This document shows positions 62,672 to 64,000 of a DNA stretch of 64,000 bases, in pieces. Origin of the DNA: Salinibacterium sp. SWN248 (lineage in GTDB: Bacteria > Actinomycetota > Actinomycetes > Actinomycetales > Microbacteriaceae); assembly GCF_015864575.1 (NCBI RefSeq), contig NZ_JADYWW010000001.1, positions 1,201,719 to 1,265,718 on the forward strand, written 5' to 3'. A program made the translations under genes and the position numbers. The number at the start of each line of letters is the position of its first letter. Position 1 is the first letter of the stretch. The notes under the pieces were generated by a model. It saw nothing but the letters and a program-made list of their open reading frames with translations. It had not been told where the DNA came from and made no database searches.

Positions 62672-63454
62672 ATGACACAGAGCCGCCCCGTTCGTATTGC
62701 CGTTCAGCTTCAACCTCAGCACGCCGAATATTCGGTCATTCGTGACCGCGTAAAAGAGCTTGAACAGCTGGGTGTTGACGTTCTCTTCAACTGGGATCAC
62801 TTCTTCCCGCTCTACGGCGAGCCCGACGGGCTGCACTTTGAAGCGTGGACCGAGCTGGCATCGTGGGCTGAGATGACGAGCCGCGTCGAATTCGGCACGC
62901 TCGTGAACTGCAATAGCTACCGCAACCCCGATCTGCAGGCCGACATGGCTCGCACCCTTGACCACATCAGTGGTGGCCGCTTCATCTTCGGTACAGGCTC
63001 AGGCTGGTTCGAGCGCGACTACCAGGAGTACGGCTACGAGTTCGGCACGGCCGGCTCGCGGTTGGATGCTCTTGCTGAAGCACTGCCGCGCATCGAGTCG
63101 CGCTGGGAGAAGCTCAACCCGCCGCCCACGCGCAAGATCCCTGTTCTTATCGGTGGTGGGGGAGTGAAGAAGACTCTCAAGCTTGTCGCCAAGCACGCCG
63201 ACATCTGGCACAGCTTCGCCACGGGCGAGGAGTTGGTGCACAAGCTCGAGGTGCTTGCCGGTCACTGCGAAACCGTCGGCCGCGACATCAACGAGATTGA
63301 GCTCTCGAATGAGTTGCGCGAGAAGAGCGTTGAAGATGCTGACAGCATGCGCGAGCAGGGCATCACCCTCTTCACGCTCGGTATTACGGGGCCCGATTAC
63401 GACCTCACGACTACCAAGCAGTGGCTTGCGTGGCGGGACTCTCAGAACGGCTAA
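62672..63454 (+). CDS. LLM class F420-dependent oxidoreductase
   Basis: A 260-residue luciferase-like protein, shorter than FGD. It has VLFNWDHFFPLYGEPDGLHFE, TLVNCNSYRNPDLQADMARTLDHISGGR in part, and GTGSGWFERDYQEYGYEFGT, the usual F420-family pattern. TATTGT ends six bases before the ATG at 62672, so the message is probably leaderless. Substrate is unknown; F420H2 from FGD is the expected hydride donor. Confidence 0.85.
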   Translation: MTQSRPVRIAVQLQPQHAEYSVIRDRVKELEQLGVDVLFNWDHFFPLYGEPDGLHFEAWTELASWAEMTSRVEFGTLVNCNSYRNPDLQADMARTLDHISGGRFIFGTGSGWFERDYQEYGYEFGTAGSRLDALAEALPRIESRWEKLNPPPTRKIPVLIGGGGVKKTLKLVAKHADIWHSFATGEELVHKLEVLAGHCETVGRDINEIELSNELREKSVEDADSMREQGITLFTLGITGPDYDLTTTKQWLAWRDSQNG

Positions 63455-63648
63455 AGGCACCTCTTTGGGGCTTTATTGGCGATCGGTTCCCCAAGCCGTC
63501 AAAACTCTGGCAGAATAGGCGGTTGAGTCCTCCGTAGCCCGACCCTCTAATCAGGCCCGGATGGAATCCACTAGAGCTTTTCTGCCGAGTGTGCCCCCAC
63601 GCTCACGGCTAGCGGTTCGCCACCAATAACATTTAAATCAGGAGAATT

Positions 63649-64000
63649 GTGGCTGTAAAGATTCGTTTGAAGCGCATGGGCAAGATCCGTGCACCCTACT
63701 ACCGCATCGTCGTTGCCGACTCGCGCAAGAAGCGCGATGGCCGTGTCATCGAAGAAATCGGAAAGTACCACCCCACCGAGGAGCCCTCGTTCATCGAGGT
63801 CGAGTCCGAGCGTGCACAGTACTGGTTGAGCGTTGGCGCGCAGCCTAGCCCGCAGGTTGAGGCAATCCTCAAGCTGACCGGCGACTGGGGCCAGTTCAAG
63901 GGTGACAAGAACGCTGTAAGCACCGTCAAGGTCAAGGAAGCCAAGGCAGAGTTCCAGGCTGACGAGAAGAAGAAGCCTGTTCTCAAGCCCAAGGCTGAGA
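63649..64000 (+). CDS. rpsP: 30S ribosomal protein S16 (runs off the window)
   Basis: GTG at 63649, behind CAGGAG, begins [20 protein letters not shown], which is the S16 N-terminus, followed by [18 protein letters not shown] and [20 protein letters not shown]. About 117 codons are visible; S16 proper is about 80-90 residues, and the rest is the Lys/Glu/Ala-rich tail usual in actinobacteria. The gap from 63454 holds a promoter and leader but no other gene. Confidence 0.95.
   Translation, partial: MAVKIRLKRMGKIRAPYYRIVVADSRKKRDGRVIEEIGKYHPTEEPSFIEVESERAQYWLSVGAQPSPQVEAILKLTGDWGQFKGDKNAVSTVKVKEAKAEFQADEKKKPVLKPKAE

Overview
The window looks like a chromosomal segment of a high-GC actinobacterium, most likely family Microbacteriaceae (Salinibacterium/Leifsonia-like). 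The reasons are the high-GC codon use, many GTG starts, TANNNT -10 boxes placed six bases before start codons, the order rpmF-rnc-mutM-smc-ftsY-ffh-rpsP, the leuCD-murA-plsC-gpsA-ddl operon, and several proteins that use coenzyme F420. I saw no rRNA, CRISPR array, insertion sequence or prophage. There is one tRNA (Glu, anticodon CTC).

Layout. 1-5.4 kb: the 3' end of an aldehyde dehydrogenase, an SDR reductase, two membrane proteins and a Na+/H+ antiporter. 5.5-10.3 kb: a branched-chain amino acid type ABC importer, livK-livH-livM/livG fusion-livF, with a strong hairpin after livK. 10.3-14.8 kb: an MFS exporter with its TetR regulator, a metallo-hydrolase, a diacylglycerol-kinase family lipid kinase and a lipoprotein. 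14.9-20.2 kb: tRNA-Glu, an alpha/beta hydrolase, two MmyB-type XRE regulators flanking an HTH-less MmyB-like protein, and a DszC-like flavin enzyme. 20.2-24.6 kb: a metal operon (CmtR-like sensor, P1B ATPase, DsbA-like protein) and a TerC-family protein behind a yybP-ykoY manganese riboswitch. 24.6-34.4 kb: a leucine/valine-type dehydrogenase, a DUF3592-like protein, leuCD with envelope genes murA, plsC, gpsA and ddl, then DUF3515 and thiL. 34.4-38.9 kb: rsmD, recG, coaD and fgd. 39-43 kb: small genes, an alpha/beta hydrolase, an F420-dependent LLM oxidoreductase, cofE and a PLDc_N protein. 42.8-47.5 kb: moxR-DUF58-transglutaminase. 47.5-50.3 kb: a three-gene FecCD-type ABC importer. 50.5-64 kb: yceD-rpmF-rnc-mutM-smc-ftsY-ffh-rpsP, interspersed with a GNAT protein, a histidine phosphatase, a gamma-carbonic anhydrase and two more LLM oxidoreductases.

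The most interesting theme is F420. FGD makes reduced F420, three other LLM-family enzymes may use it, CofE adds the glutamate tail, and the ABC cassette resembles the one proposed to import F420-0. Together they suggest salvage rather than synthesis of the cofactor. Other points of note are a self-contained 21-codon gene at 39.5 kb with its own promoter, Shine-Dalgarno and hairpin, window-wide leaderless promoter geometry, and an over-represented GGATGC/GCATCC word. All calls are by eye from sequence; no database search was run.
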